Shown here: positions 46,905 through 59,404 of the stretch, in pieces
How positions within the stretch are numbered: the first letter of the stretch is position 1
How the letters are laid out: every line of letters starts with the position of its first letter
NCBI RefSeq assembly: GCF_016906535.1
Contig: NC_057370.1
Location: 434,001-498,000, forward strand
Length of the DNA stretch: 64,000 nt
Source of the DNA: Rhizoctonia solani
Lineage: Eukaryota; Basidiomycota; Agaricomycetes; Cantharellales; Ceratobasidiaceae
Direction: 5' to 3'
Notes under the pieces: model-generated
Seen by the model: only the letters and a program-made list of their open reading frames with translations
Database searches by the model: none
What the model was told of the DNA's origin: nothing
Translations under genes and position numbers: made by a program

Positions 46905-47523
46905 TTTGTCGGTGCTATATAGTGCAGTTGTTGTGTGCCATCCTTTTGCCGCTCTTCCCTTCCTAATCCGGTCTATCTGTCACGTCTCATTGTGAATCAC
47001 AACCGATGGAACGCACCCTGTGAAATTTAATAGAGCACGCGTCCATTCACACTTTTGGCGGAGTCTTTAAGTACACGTGTTTTGAACCTGTTTTCCTCCG
47101 GGTGAACATCTGCCCCGAATACCAGCGTAGTCTGACTTCATACCCAACGGGCTTATCATAAGAAGTCCTTTGAAGTCCAATCCATAACTACCACTCCCAA
47201 AATGTCGAGTTGGCGCTTGTTTGGCTAGAGATGCCGAGTTGTGCAATGCGCCACGTTGCTGAGACCTGGAACGTAGAGAACAGATGGACAGGTAGCGAGG
47301 CCACAGGAACCAAACCACGGAACCATCGTCGGAATTGAATGCATGGGGAAAATGCTCTGCGCAGTTGCACATTTCGGATCTGCTGGGCTTTCTTCGTGCC
47401 CTCCTCTTGTTGATGATTTCAACCTTCCTCGGCGCCCCTTTCCGGAAGGATAAGAGGCGACGAAGATCATCCCATCGTGACTCTCACCCCACATCGCCTC
47501 CGAGCCACCCATAGTGCCAAAGT

Positions 47524-49493
47524 ATGGAGCGTGTTGCTTGGCCCTCTTATCCCGATTCCAGAAGCTCAGGTGGATCAAGCAGAACAAGCCCAACGAGCCG
47601 AATGAGTCGAGCGGACGAAGTAGATGGAGCAGGTGGAACAGAAATCATTGTCCTCTGTGATGGCACAGGGAAGAACGGCCATATCGATCATGGTGAGGGC
47701 ACGAATTTATCTAATGTTTTGTGCCAGCCTGACCGACGAAACTTCTCATTCATAACTACCAGATCCCACGAATGTGTTCTTGCTTCGTGAGTTTCTAACA
47801 TCCCGGCAATACCCTGGCCCTCCCTCACGAACGAGGCATTGTGTATAAGACGACCTTCTAAAAACACCGACCATCCCAGACGGGACCAATTCAACTAGGC
47901 GACGGAAAAGAGTGCAATTATATATACCAGGGGTCGGTGCAGAATCCAAGGGTATTCCAAAATATTTGGCGCTAGTTTTTGGAAAGACAATTGGTAGGTT
48001 GCGATGTGCATGCTTAGGACCGTATCAATTACATATTGCACACACAGTCGAGATGGTCATCAAAGCGTACATGTTCATTGCGGAAAGATATAAGCCTGGA
48101 GATGTTGTTTGGTGCGTTTCTGTATAATCCAATTAAAACATCTACTTATTAATGCCGCGTCATTAGTATATTCGGCTACTCAAGGGGTGCATTTGTTGCT
48201 CGAAAGGTTGCTGGTCTCTTGGTAGGTATATCTATTACAACGAATGGTGACTTTTTTTTTACAGCGGGACTTAGCATAGAATAGGCGTCGTGGGGTGCGA
48301 ATCCGAACTCCTGGCTCAGTGGCAGCGCAGGGAGAAACCAGTGCCTTGGGAAAGAATCAAGGATACTAGGCATTCAGTACCCGTCAAGTAAGTCATTCCC
48401 AGAGCACTTGTGTAACTAACTGAACTAATTATTATCCTTTTAAATAAATAGATGTCTGGGCGTTTGGGATACTGTTGGTGAGCCGAATGTATCGGCCTTT
48501 GGAGAAATAGCAGTACTAAGCTATAACTCAGGTGCGATATACAGCAGCCCTGATTGCGAAGAAAAAGACTTGCTAGGAATGCCTGACTCAGAGTGAGATT
48601 GAGGGCTGGGGTTCATGTATCTCATTAGGAGGTTCCGCTGATATTAATCGCTAGGCTCCCTCCAAACGTGAAGCTTGCGCTACACGTTCTAGCCTATCAC
48701 GAAAACCGCAAAAGGTTTCGAGTTACCCTATTCAAACCAAATAACGATTCAGATCTGAGGGAGGCGAGTAAATAATGTTTAGTTACTAAGATGTGCGCCT
48801 TAGCCATATGTGCGTCAGATTTGGTTTCCTGGTGCTCATTCGGATGTTGGGGGCGGCGGAGAAAAGCCGACGGATTTGCCCAAAATTAGTCTCATATGGA
48901 TGGTCGTGAGTACTCTTACATCATAATATGAGACATTTCGAAATATGCTTATAGGGTTAAGGGGGAACTGAGGGGATTTATGGACATTCCAGACGACGAA
49001 AAAAAACTCAAATATCCATTATTGAATAATCTGGAACCAAGCGATGCATACAACGACTCTCCCGCATGGAAGCGAGCGGTAGACAAGTTTGAGACGCGGT
49101 TGGATAGTAAAGCTCTTCAGCCGACAGCAAAGGTCCACCAGACTTTGCGTGATATCAAACAGGAAATGAAACGTGCCCATGGAACTCATAGACAACTTAC
49201 TTTCAGCGATCTGCTTGCATTGAAATGGAATATTCAAACAGGTCTTGTTCAGTGTAACACGCTGGAACGTTTGAAGCAAAGCCTCAGCGTAGTGAGTGGA
49301 TGGCATCGGTACGAGGCCTATCGACTAATAACAATTTCAGGACGGAGTAATATTCAGAGAACGACTACAGAGAGATCGTACAAGAGCTTTGTCAATGCCG
49401 CACTTTACTAGACCTCGCATCGAAAGGCTAGCTGTGCCTTCCAGTCTTCATATAGCTGATTTTGAAACAGGTCCGTTTCCCTCTCGATCCTAG
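47524..49493 (+). CDS. DUF2235 (Tle1-like) hydrolase, copy 3
   Basis: The ATG at 47524 gives a Ser-rich lead, then IIVLCDGTGKNG, PTNVFLLR, LYIPGVGAESKG, KAYMFIAERYKPGDVVW, IFGYSRGAFVARKVAGLL, LGVWDTVGEP, ALHVLAYHENRKRF and IWFPGAHSDVGGGGE, each on its own short exon. The C-terminus has LEPSDAYNDSPAWKRAVDKF and a helical tail. A last exon (from the CAG acceptor near 49341) ends at TAG 49491-49493. No stop or shift was seen, so this is the best intact member. A family hydrolase function is inferred from the GYSRG elbow and the HSDVGGG block. Introns are about 50-60 bp. About 0.6 kb separates it from copy 2. Confidence 0.87.
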
Positions 49494-50408
49494 CCAAGTG
49501 CACATTGATAGATCAAGTGCTCTCAGAATCCCCGACACAGTCCCCAACAGACCATACGTCGCGACCAGCAGAGCATCGGTGGTCAATCAGAAAGCGCATC
49601 ACATCAAGAGTCGCCTCGATGTGAGGAGACAATAATCATAAGGGAGTAGCTTAAGCTATATTAAATACATATATCTTTGGAGCAATATCATTATCATCTT
49701 GTCGGCAGTATGCTATGCATATGTTGTTGTATGCTACTTGCATCCTTTCTGCGGCCATGTCTATGTAAATCTAACTTGCTTATGAATAGCAATCTATAAA
49801 GAAAATCATTGTTCTTCTTTGCGCATAATAATCTAGTGGTGAAGTTATGACGTCAGACTAATAAGATTGTTGGCCACCAAGGCCCTCAGTCAACCTGCTC
49901 ATGTTCGCATGAGTCTTTTACCTATATCAATACTGATCGCTCATAGGTTGACCCTTCTCCTATCATTTCTATACACACCTGCATTGCAGCCGTAGCGTCT
50001 CGACTGACTCGCAACCACGATTGACGCCCCGGAGCCATTTGACCCTGTCGCTTTGCCATCTCAGCACCGCTTAGATTTGCCGGCTAATCCAAATATTACT
50101 ATATTTGGGACCGGCTCATCGTCCGATTTCAGTCCCACGTGTACTGATATGACATAGTAATAGGCTTTATGGAGGATTAAGGTATGTATCCGCTCATCTC
50201 TTACCTATTTTGCCTAATCTGGATGCTTCTCATAAGTGAAATCCCGGAGGGCCGGTGAAAGCTTAAGGTGAGCAAAGTTTGCTCTCACATTCGATCGGAT
50301 GGCTACCGAAAAGTATATATATTAATACCTTAGGCTTAACAGCCAACACCCGAGCCTCCTTAGATCTCTAACACCTGTGACATATATCGGTATTATCCCT
50401 TGTTTCTA
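49494..50408. other. Gene-free stretch between DUF2235 copies 3 and 4
   Basis: No reading frame or RNA gene supported. A TATATATAT stretch at about 50315-50325 lies roughly 90 bp before the copy 4 start and may be its TATA region. Confidence 0.4.
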
Positions 50409-52334
50409 ATGGACGCTGATAAGGAATGGACTGAGCTACCCAATGAAATGGGTCAAGAAGGTCCCAAGTATATCATGGTTTTTTGCGATGGTACTGGGAA
50501 AGATGGGGAAAGTTTATCTCAAGAGGGTCAGTATCCCAATATCAATTTCAATGGACCACAATGCAAGAATGCTGACTCACATTCTTTCTGTTCCAACAAA
50601 TAGAAATCCCGACTAATGTGTACTTGCTCTGTAAGGGATAATTACTCATTTCGAGGTTTATGAAATCGCTTATGTCACGATTGTTTCCCTTAGACAAATT
50701 CGTGGAGCAATTACCCGAGCGAGTCGAGGTAGAAGGGGTCACGTTCGGACGGATCGCTCACTATATACCAGGGGTGGGCTCCAGGTTACAGGGAACAGCT
50801 GGGTTACTTGCAAAACTACACGGCATGGCTACAGGTAGGTTTGTAGGGGTGTATCGCCTATGACTGTTCTAACAATTTCTTTAGTTCATACAGTAGTAAC
50901 AGCATATTTATATATAGCTGCGTATTATAGACCCGGTGACCGGATTTGGTAAGTCATTCAACTGGCTTTAATCTTGGGCTTACTAACAAATGTTTTCCAG
51001 TCTGTTTGGTTACTCTAGAGGAGCGTTTGCTGCGCGCAAGGTCGCAAGCTTAATTGTATGGGAGTTGCATTAAGCTGTGAGACGCGACCTGACTTTACTC
51101 TATAGTTTCATTGTGGCCTTTCTGTCGGACGGGATCAGCTCTTAAAACAATGGGCACGCCGTGAAAAGCCAGTCTGCTGGATTGAGAATCAAGATGGATT
51201 TAAGTTGGAGGGAAAGGGCCAGCAATCTATTCCAATTAAGTAAGGCATTTCCACCATTTTCATCGATGTCCTATGGCTTACCTGGGTTGTAGATATCTAT
51301 GCGTGTGGGATACAGTCTGTAAGTAAAACACTATGAACAGTTAGCATGATAATGATAGCAACGCCCTACACCGGATAGGTGCTGTGCGTGATTTACCCCA
51401 CGTTGCTCCAGTCAAGGAGATGCTAGGTATACGTGAAGAAGAGTGAGTCTTATTGAATTAGGCCCGTCCACGAGCTATAATTTTGCTGATTCCGACCGCT
51501 CGAAGGCTGACGCCAAATGTTGAGCACGCTCTCCATGCACTTGCATTTCACGAGAACAGGAAGCCTTTTGGTGTCACCCTCTTCGAGGAGAACGCCACGA
51601 CTCATCTGGAAGAGGTCAGGATATTAACCTCGTAATAGATGAATTCAATTAACTGAGTCCATGTGTAGGTCTGGTTCCCCGGATCCCATTCCGATGTAGG
51701 TGGAGGGGGAGAGTTATCACATTTGCCAAAGATTAGTTTAGAATGGATGATGGTGGGCAGATTTGCTGATGTTCATAACGTATACATCACTCATATTGTT
51801 CCTCAGAGGCATTTGGACATATTCAACAGTGCTCCTGTTGCTGAAATGGTTAAATTGGATTATTCCATTACACATTCATTCAACCCTCATAACGCGAGTC
51901 GACAGGGAAAGCTTGCCATGATGATTAGGGAAGAAGATCGTATCAAAAGTCACCGCCTCAGCAAACGCTCTCAAATACATCAGTCGATGCATTATTTAGA
52001 AACAATTTTATTCAAAGATATCGATAAGCATCTCTTAAACCTGAATCAACTTTCAGAGCGCACTGGATGGAACCGGCTTGGCTATACCATCTACTGCCCT
52101 CTGGTGGATGAACTTATGGGTACAGGCGTGAGTTTTACTTATTTAGAGAGCGAGTTCGGCAACTGAATTATTTTCACGATGCAGACTCTCGATGTGACTG
52201 CCAGTCGGAGGTCCTCCCTTTCACTTTTACAACTGACCCTCCCTGTACTTCGTAAGATGGAATCTGCTCCATGTTTAGTACGAAAGCTACATCCTCAAAG
52301 GAGCCACTCCTGGACTTCTATCATGACAGTTTAA
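50409..52334 (+). CDS. DUF2235 (Tle1-like) hydrolase, copy 4
   Basis: The ATG is at 50409. Motifs in order: IMVFCDGTGKDG, PTNVYLLC, AHYIPGVGSR, VTAYLYIAAYYRPGDRIW, LFGYSRGAFAARKVASLI, LCVWDTV, HALHALAFHENRK and VWFPGSHSDVGGGGE. The core is complete. After PKISLEWMM the C-terminus differs: the SDAY..WKR block of the other copies is absent. It is replaced by a His/Arg-rich helical segment (RHLDIFNSAP onwards). After a GTGAGT intron at about 52127, a last exon ends at TAA 52332-52334. It is the most diverged tail of the four. The array lies on one strand with similar intron positions, which points to tandem duplication. Confidence 0.85.
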
Positions 52335-52894
52335 TGATACTTTTACAATATGCCAGGGAGTGACTTATATCGGCCAGGGATTTTTATTCATAGTTTAATT
52401 TTTCTAAATTCTCAGCCCAATACTTCTTTGCGACTATACTTCATTATGTATCAAATGGATAGTAAGTGTATTGCTATGACATAAATATTATTGGGCGATA
52501 TTACGGCCACCTGAGGGGTGTGGTGTCTGGGACTTTGGAGCGCATACACACGGGGTTCCCGGAGTACCGCATTGATAGCATATACCATAAGACTATGCTA
52601 GCAGAATATGGTGGGGTTTATAATGAGGTTTCCATGGTATGTGTAACGATGTAGAACGCTGTACGGAGACGCGGGGGCAGGAAACCTATATCTCACGAGA
52701 GCATTTGGAAGATTTAGTTGAGGACTCGTCTATTCATGTTTTCTTTAGCCAATATTCCAATACAGCCTCACTATAACATTAGTTATCCATGGGAGCCAAA
52801 TGTTGTTGTCATTCTATTTCTTTTACCCATCAACATATATAGCAAGCGATCGAAGTGTTGAAATATCAGTATCACAACTCGAATACCTGTATAT

Positions 52895-53114
52895 CACTGT
52901 GGTGTGATAAGATCATGAAAATCAGTACACCAGTAAAAGATTCCTTTTTTCAGTAGGATATGGCCTGAAAATTACAATGTTAGTATGCTTCCCTCAGCAT
53001 GAATCAGACTATGGAAGAATTGATACCTAAAATCAGTATGTATTGATCTTGATTTCAGCTCAATTCTCACTTAAACACACGCACTGATTTTCAGCATTAT
53101 AACCTTGTACAGTG
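52895..53114 (+). mobile_element. 220-bp TIR repeat (MITE-like), copy 1
   Basis: Bounded by CACTGTGGTG and TTGTACAGTG, i.e. CACTGT/ACAGTG ends. Contains repeated TTTCAGT and AAATCAGTA words. The copy at 58756-58975 has exactly the same length and about 80% identity by eye. Flanks read ATAT on both sides here. Confidence 0.7.
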
Positions 53115-53295
53115 ATATGCGTATCCACATGATGCGTTTTGGACTTGTTTGTACTGCTTGTATATATGCTCACCAAAAGTTTGCTTGTAACACCTCAGTT
53201 CGCTATATCATAGTCGAAGCTGAGATATATTTACATTTAGCTCCCGACTTCCTGCGCTCTCAACACGAAAATCATCAATTTGATTATCATCTGAC

Positions 53296-55226
53296 TTGAA
53301 GACGATTCCCAATCACATACGACCGAGCAATCCTCGATCCGTCTGCATGTGCATGGAGAATTCAATTGAATCTGACCCTATGATGATGAACCCAGGAGGC
53401 AGTGGTTTTGTAGGATTTACAAACCTACTATATTTTATTGCGCCATTACCAGTTCCAAACCCCACGCAATCCTTTTGGCTGAACTCCGCCTGTCCAGTAA
53501 ATCCATTGGCCCAGGTTGGGAGCAAGAATCCTTCACATGAAGAAGCGAGCACTGCGGCAATAGGTTCTGGTACTACGGGATGTAGCGTAGCGTTTCACCT
53601 TTCCCGATTAGTCCGCGATTGGGCACGCGGGCTCGGTGAAAGAAGCGACCGCCCAAGGATAATAATTTTGGAGGCAAGAGACTTCTGTGAGCGATTATAA
53701 TACAGGCCATTTATAAGGAAAAACGTGTGCTAAATTGAAGAACCCAGGGTCTAGTGCCAAAGGCAAGTCTTTGAGAGATGATCTGATGGTAAGAAGTAAC
53801 AGTTGACAGCGTCGTTAAAGTTGCTTTAGATCGCAGTGAAGGTCACGTCACCGCGTTCACCATATCTGGCTTTTGTGACAGGGTTGAGCTCTATGGTATT
53901 GATGAAGTTCTACGCACCCTTGCGCTGGAGCAATATAAAATATCATTGATTGTAAAATTTCTGAATACAACCCTAGAGGCGGCAAATGAAGTAGACCTTG
54001 TGCAAGGCGGTCGTATCACTATTCTGCTCACTCCCAAACAAATTGACAATACACGTATGGATATGAAGAAAGCAGCAGAGGCGGGTCTGGATACGTCTGC
54101 CGTTGAGTGGGTCCACCCCAACACTGCATTCCAACGCTTCGAAACTTGGCAGACATGCATATTCACGCAAGGACGCATATTCTGGCTACTGAAGCTCACA
54201 ACGAAGCTCTACCAGGCTGCTAAAGAAAATAGTCAGACTTCTGGCACTTGGATCGACCTTTTCACCAACACGCCTGTTGCCTCGGTTGAACCAATCACAA
54301 AAGGTCTTCACAATTACTTAGTAAAAACCAATCGTGGAGATATTAAGGCCCGATTAGTGGGGCATGCCACTAATGGATATGCATCCTGCCTCTTACCCCA
54401 TCTTGCCAATCTATTACATGGAATTGTACCGATTCAAGGGTAGTGTATGGCGATTCGTGGCACTAGCAAATACTCTTAATGGCCGACTAACACATGTCAC
54501 AGTTGGATGTTATGGGTCTGGCAAGTGGTGTTATCGATTTGTAATCTACAGAATACCAAATGTGTATTTTAAGGTTCCCTCGGCCGTCAAGGAACGATGG
54601 TGAAAAGCCGCTGGTTATACTTAGCGGATCGCGCAAATCGGTAGCCCAGCAGGGACACAACATAGCTGATGACTCGATTATTGACCCGGTTATCTCTCAA
54701 TCCTTTCGGGAATTTCCGCCTAAGGTATATCCAGAAGGTTTTGACGAATGCGGTGTCAAGATGGAGTGGGTAAGATCCCTCTACTGGCTCATTGGATGAC
54801 TTATTTAATTATGTACTTGATTATGATTTTAGACAGGAATAATGGGTTTTAATCAATCAGGGGACCCGATGGCAAGTATATATAGAATAATACGGCCCTA
54901 TTTAATAAAGTTCGTTTAGGTCCATCCGGTTCCCACTGGATCAGGTAAGGGGTTTCTTTTCAGTATATTTCAGCAGATTATTACTGCGGCTGCTATCTCA
55001 TATAATATCATGAACTGAGCTGATCAGGTTACTCTGGACATGTAATGCCCCACGCATTTGCGTGGTGAGTAGTGTGTGATAGGGGGTACAGATTATGAAT
55101 ATGACATTCAGGGCGGAAGTCGTTGCTCGAATGGTAGATGCAGAGGCCAGGGGTTTAGATTATTTGCCTCATAGCCTACCAGAATGGATATCTCGTCATA
55201 TACTGATGACGAATAATACCTTTTAA
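53296..55226 (+). pseudogene. FAD-dependent oxidoreductase (DAO family), decayed
   Basis: Exons carry WLNS...NPLAQVGS, the FAD-binding IGSGTTGCSVAFHLSRLV, IIILEARDFC, RVELYGIDEVLRTLALEQY and the large exon 53946-54443 (EVDLVQGGRITILL, FWLLKLTTKLYQAA, GHATNGYASCLLPHLANLL). After that come EKPLVILSGS, GIMGFNQSGDPM, YSGHVMPHAFAW and a C-terminus ending at 55226. This is the fungal DAO-type oxidoreductase layout. Two faults suggest inactivity. A TAG interrupts the frame right after GIVPIQG at about 54440. The glycine-rich segment expected after the ARDFC block (the usual ATGRNGGH) is not recognisable. One intron may use a GC donor at 54872. The substrate cannot be assigned. Confidence 0.75.
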
Positions 55227-55508
55227 TTGAGTGCAATAGAGCCGTCGTAAGCGATAAATATGTATTCTTTTTTATCAATAGCTATTACTAGAAAAGTAAG
55301 ATGATGCGCGATATAAATATTATAGGCTCATGGGGTGTACAATATCGCCATGAGATAAGATTATATCGACTCTTAGCTGCTGGTGGCAAACCTGGAAGAG
55401 GTCGATTTACTGGACTATTAGCCAAAGTTTACATAGTTGCTCGAGTAGATTGAACTACTAAACGTGGGATCCACTCCGATGGCTATCCATGGAATCAGAA
55501 CCAATTGA

Positions 55509-57060
55509 TTACCCGAGAATGCGGAGCAACTCACTTATATACGCCAGGATACCATCCCTCTCCGTCTCACCAAGCAGCTCAGTGCTGAGAATTGCGTTAT
55601 AGCCATCCGCATTCTCGCTGTCCAGAATACTATCTTCGGCATTATATGTGCGTATCTGAGTTGTGTTGGCATACACTCCTTGGGTTACAATTCTCTCGTT
55701 TAACGTCTCCTCGAAGAACAGCTGGCCAATGTGGTGTAGGCTACCGGCATGGCTAATAATCGAACCGTTTGTAGCAACCGAGTAGTTAGTCTGGATCATC
55801 GTGTGGATATGCACAGTTCTTCCGTTATCTGATTAAATTCATAATTGTGAGTACACACCTTCATTAGTCAAGCGTTAGTTGGACTCACAATATCCAGGAT
55901 ATATGCTCTTAAACTCGACCATGCCCTCGGAATTGGTAGGCCACCCACCACGCAGAAAAGTGACTATCGTATCTTTTCAGGGAAAATCATTGACTATGTA
56001 TAAATGTCTACTCACATTGATCCGTCATGTTAGTCGGAACGAGCCCATCGCCAACCCCGTCCTCTGGGATAGCCAGATCGGAAGTGGTGAAGCCAGAGTA
56101 TTGACCTGTAGCCTTTGAAAGATTTTCGATCCATTTTCTACGATTGACATATTTTCATCAAAGATACTCACATTGCAATGCCAGATCTCGACAAGTGCCT
56201 GGTCGAGCGGCTTGCATGTGGTTACATCCATGACCCCGATGTCGAGCACGAGCGGCACACCCTCTTGGTTTTCGCTAATGTCCTGACGAAGGTATTCGTT
56301 GTTCACGTAATATGGCCCCTCGGTGACCTCCGGTGCAGTTACGCAGGTGGACTGGAAGTTAAGGGTAGAAATAAGGCGCATATATACATCGACTGTGGGG
56401 CTAAACTCACGTTCTGGATGATCGAGTAGGTGGGGCTGTTAGCACTAGCCGTTGAGGTCGCGATATCCGTGCTGGTTGAAATGCCGGTGGCAATCACTGT
56501 CGACTCACTGGCAGTAGCAGTGATTGTGGCATCAGCGGAAGTTGCGGTGCTACTGAGAGCGTTGGACGTGCTGCGAGTAAAGCTTGAAGGACCTTGTCCA
56601 CCGGGCTGGCCATGTCCATTTCCGTGACCTCCGGGGCCGTATACCCAGTCTTGGCCGCGGCCAGGTTGGTTTTGACCGTACTGAACCTGACGAGGGAAGT
56701 GACGGCCATTGAGCGACATGGGCTCATTGCTACGCTTGGCTAGCGCACGCTTAGCCTGGTAAATTTGATACACAGTAAGAGGTTTATTTTCCACAAAATT
56801 AAGATGGTTATATACCCTGCGTTTGGTACTGAACTCGGCGATCTGAGGTGCGCATTTGCGAGCTTGCAGATGGCGCCTGTTGGCTTCGAGCTGACGACGA
56901 CCAAGTTCTGCGCGAGACAGTGTATAAACCTCTTCGGGGTGCGCTAAAGGAAGTATGGGCATAAAATATCCATTGAACCGTGAACTGACATACCAGAAGC
57001 AATGCCCGTAACGGCAGCGAGGGTAAGGACAACGAGCTTCGAGGCTCTGAGCAACATCAT
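55509..57060 (-). CDS. Secreted intradiol ring-cleavage dioxygenase-like protein
   Basis: The start ATG at 57060 opens a signal peptide (MLLRASKLVVLTLAAVTGIA). Next come a basic stretch, a Gly/Gln-rich linker (GPGGHGNGHGQPGGQG) and a Ser/Thr/Ala-rich segment. The dioxygenase domain follows: CVTAPEVTEGPYYV, VPLVLDIGVMDVTTC, LVEIWHCN, GQYSGF, IYPGYCESNGRTVHIHTM, ending ILG at 55509. The family's iron ligands (two Tyr, two His) match the Tyr of GQYSGF, the Tyr in the YPGY block and HIH. Several exons of usual fungal size are present with no stop. Relatives act on catechol-type aromatics outside the cell; the exact substrate is unknown. It is convergent with the FAD gene remnant. Confidence 0.85.
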
Positions 57061-58755
57061 ACAACTGAAGTTTGTTAAGAAAGGTAGGTAGGATACTAGG
57101 TTGGTTGTTGGTCTAACCCACTCGACTACATCGAGCTTTATACCTGAAAGTTGTGGGCCTCATTGTTACAACATTTCGAGCTGACCGCATAGCCAAGAGA
57201 CTACAGTAAATACAATGATACACGTAGTAGAAAAGTCGGATAAAGAAGACTCGGAAGACCATTATAGGTAGTCAAATTTTATGAGCTTGTATAATATAGT
57301 GTCCAATCGAATCTGCTACGTGTTTTACTGAGGAGAAGCCCGAGAGTAAAACCAAAATGCGAATTCCTCTCCACTGGCATGTATCCTCTGGGAATTTGAA
57401 GAAGTCAAATTCACGCGTGCCGACTTTGGCAAAAGCTAAAGAAATTACAAAAATGCGTAGTAGAAGAGGCTGTTGGCTCGCAGGAATAGTGCTGATTTCT
57501 ACAGGACTTGAGTTCTACGGGGATTGTATACCGAATATAACTAGAAAGGATTCCCCTCTTTGTTTCGTTTGTCACCAAAGGGTATGACTTAATCCTTCTC
57601 TGCTGAAATGATATAGCTAGGGGCTAAGCCTGCCTTGCTTGTATGGGAGAGAGCATCTGTTGGGTCTCCCCATGGGGCCCTGCACTTTGATTGACACTCA
57701 TATTTCAATCCAAAGATGACACGATTCGGATTCGGGTTCAAGGTTGAATTAACGAACTTGGGGAATCGGGGGTACGCAAGATAGGGTACGCGACTTTACA
57801 AGATCAACATACTGAAAATAAGTAAGCATGTTTAAGTAAGATTCGAGCTGAAATAAAGGTCAATAAATACTGACTTTATGCATCCTGCCTCTCATAGTCT
57901 GATTCATGCTGAGGGAGGCATACTGAAACTACTATTTTCAGGCCGTATCATACTGAAAAAGAACGTTATTCGGTGACATACCAAACCTAAGGATCTTTTC
58001 GCACCATAGTGAATCCGGGTTCGGAACGCGCTGCCGCGATATTCTTCACGCCTGTATCTTCTCTAAACGACCAATTTGACGTTCCCGTACAGGAAAGGTA
58101 GCATCTCTGGTCAGAGCGATTTATCAAGAACGCCCCTATACGAATAAGATTCCGAACTGACCTCGAATGCGAGGGGGATAGTGCCAAGTGATCCTAACCC
58201 GAAGATTCTACTTGGCTTTAGAGAGAAGAATTATATTTTTCCTTGTACTTTGCCGTCGTTTGGGGTGAATTGGAATTCCATTATAGGGCTCGTCAATTAC
58301 CCGGGAATGTATCCCACTGTGGCCTCAAAAGTCCGGACTTTCTATGCGCAAAAAGCTGTACGTATATATATACTGAGTATTGACGGGACCTAACGAGAAA
58401 TTCCTACTATTCTCCCATTTGTGTTTGCTTGCTATGCTTAGATCATGCGTATGTATATCAGACTCTTCGCTCAATCCCATGGCTGAAGTGTCGAATCTGT
58501 ATAGTACAATAAAAGACTCTCCTGAATAGCTTGAACTCAAGATAACCGAGGCTTTATCAACGAGATGCTTGTGGGCATGTGAGCCGCATCGCGCGGAGGT
58601 ATCACATGCGGTACTTGACCAGGTCGCGGTCACGTGAATCGCCCAGACACCGTTCCATATTGCGACTCTCGGGGATGGCGTACGAGTGCGAGGATTCAGC
58701 CTGTCCTCGCGCTTTTCAGTGCTCACCCGCCATCCCTCAATTTCTAGCACATATA
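57061..58755. other. Gene-free stretch with partial MITE copy at about 57795-57962
   Basis: Short open frames at 57357-57587 and 58181-58393 have no recognisable similarity. 57795-57962 is an inverted, incomplete copy of the 220-bp repeat (GGCCTGAAAAT, AGCATGAATCAGAC and TTCAGTATG on the minus strand). Confidence 0.45.
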
Positions 58756-58975
58756 CACTATGGCGTGATAAGATCCTGAAAATCAGTATATCAATGAAAG
58801 ATATCTTTTTTCAGTATAATTTGGCCTGAAAACTATAACGTCAGTATGCTTTCCTCAGTACGAATCAGACCAAGAGAGAATTGATATTTAAAGTTAGCAT
58901 GTATTGGCCTTGATTTCAGTTCAATTCCTACTTAAATACACATTCTTATTTTCAGTATTTTAACCTAGTACAGTG
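58756..58975 (+). mobile_element. 220-bp TIR repeat (MITE-like), copy 2
   Basis: CACTATGGCGTGATAAGATC to CTAGTACAGTG, collinear with 52895-53114 over its whole length. No clear target duplication. Confidence 0.7.
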
Positions 58976-59404
58976 GCGTTAGTTGCACGCGACTACTGGA
59001 TTAGGAACGGGAAAGTTAAAATATTCCCGATACGCAAAAGAGTGAATTCAACTCCTCGAGCCATCCTCAAACTTGGCTGTATGCGAGGCCAGAGATCAAT
59101 AACTGACTTGATCATACTAAGAGACTCGTATGCATGTAAGCTTATGGGCAGGTAATCCTTCCAAACCCCTCGATTATTCAATCACACGGTACTCAAATCG
59201 ACTTAATTGCGTTCATAAGCAGGAAAAACTTCAACGATAGCAAATGTATAAAAATCAAAGCGAGTATTAAACAAGGTGCAACCCCATTCAAGAGGGACCG
59301 AAAAAAAATCCATGATTGCGACCATAAACGTCCACCGACCTGAAACCTCGAACGAACCGCCCCGTCTACCCAAGCCAACCCATCCACCCAGCACCAAATT
59401 CCAG
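58976..59404. other. Gene-free stretch downstream of the co-chaperone gene
   Basis: This is the 3' side of the minus-strand gene ending at 59405. The open frame reaching to 59203 is an out-of-frame extension of that gene, not a separate one. Confidence 0.4.
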
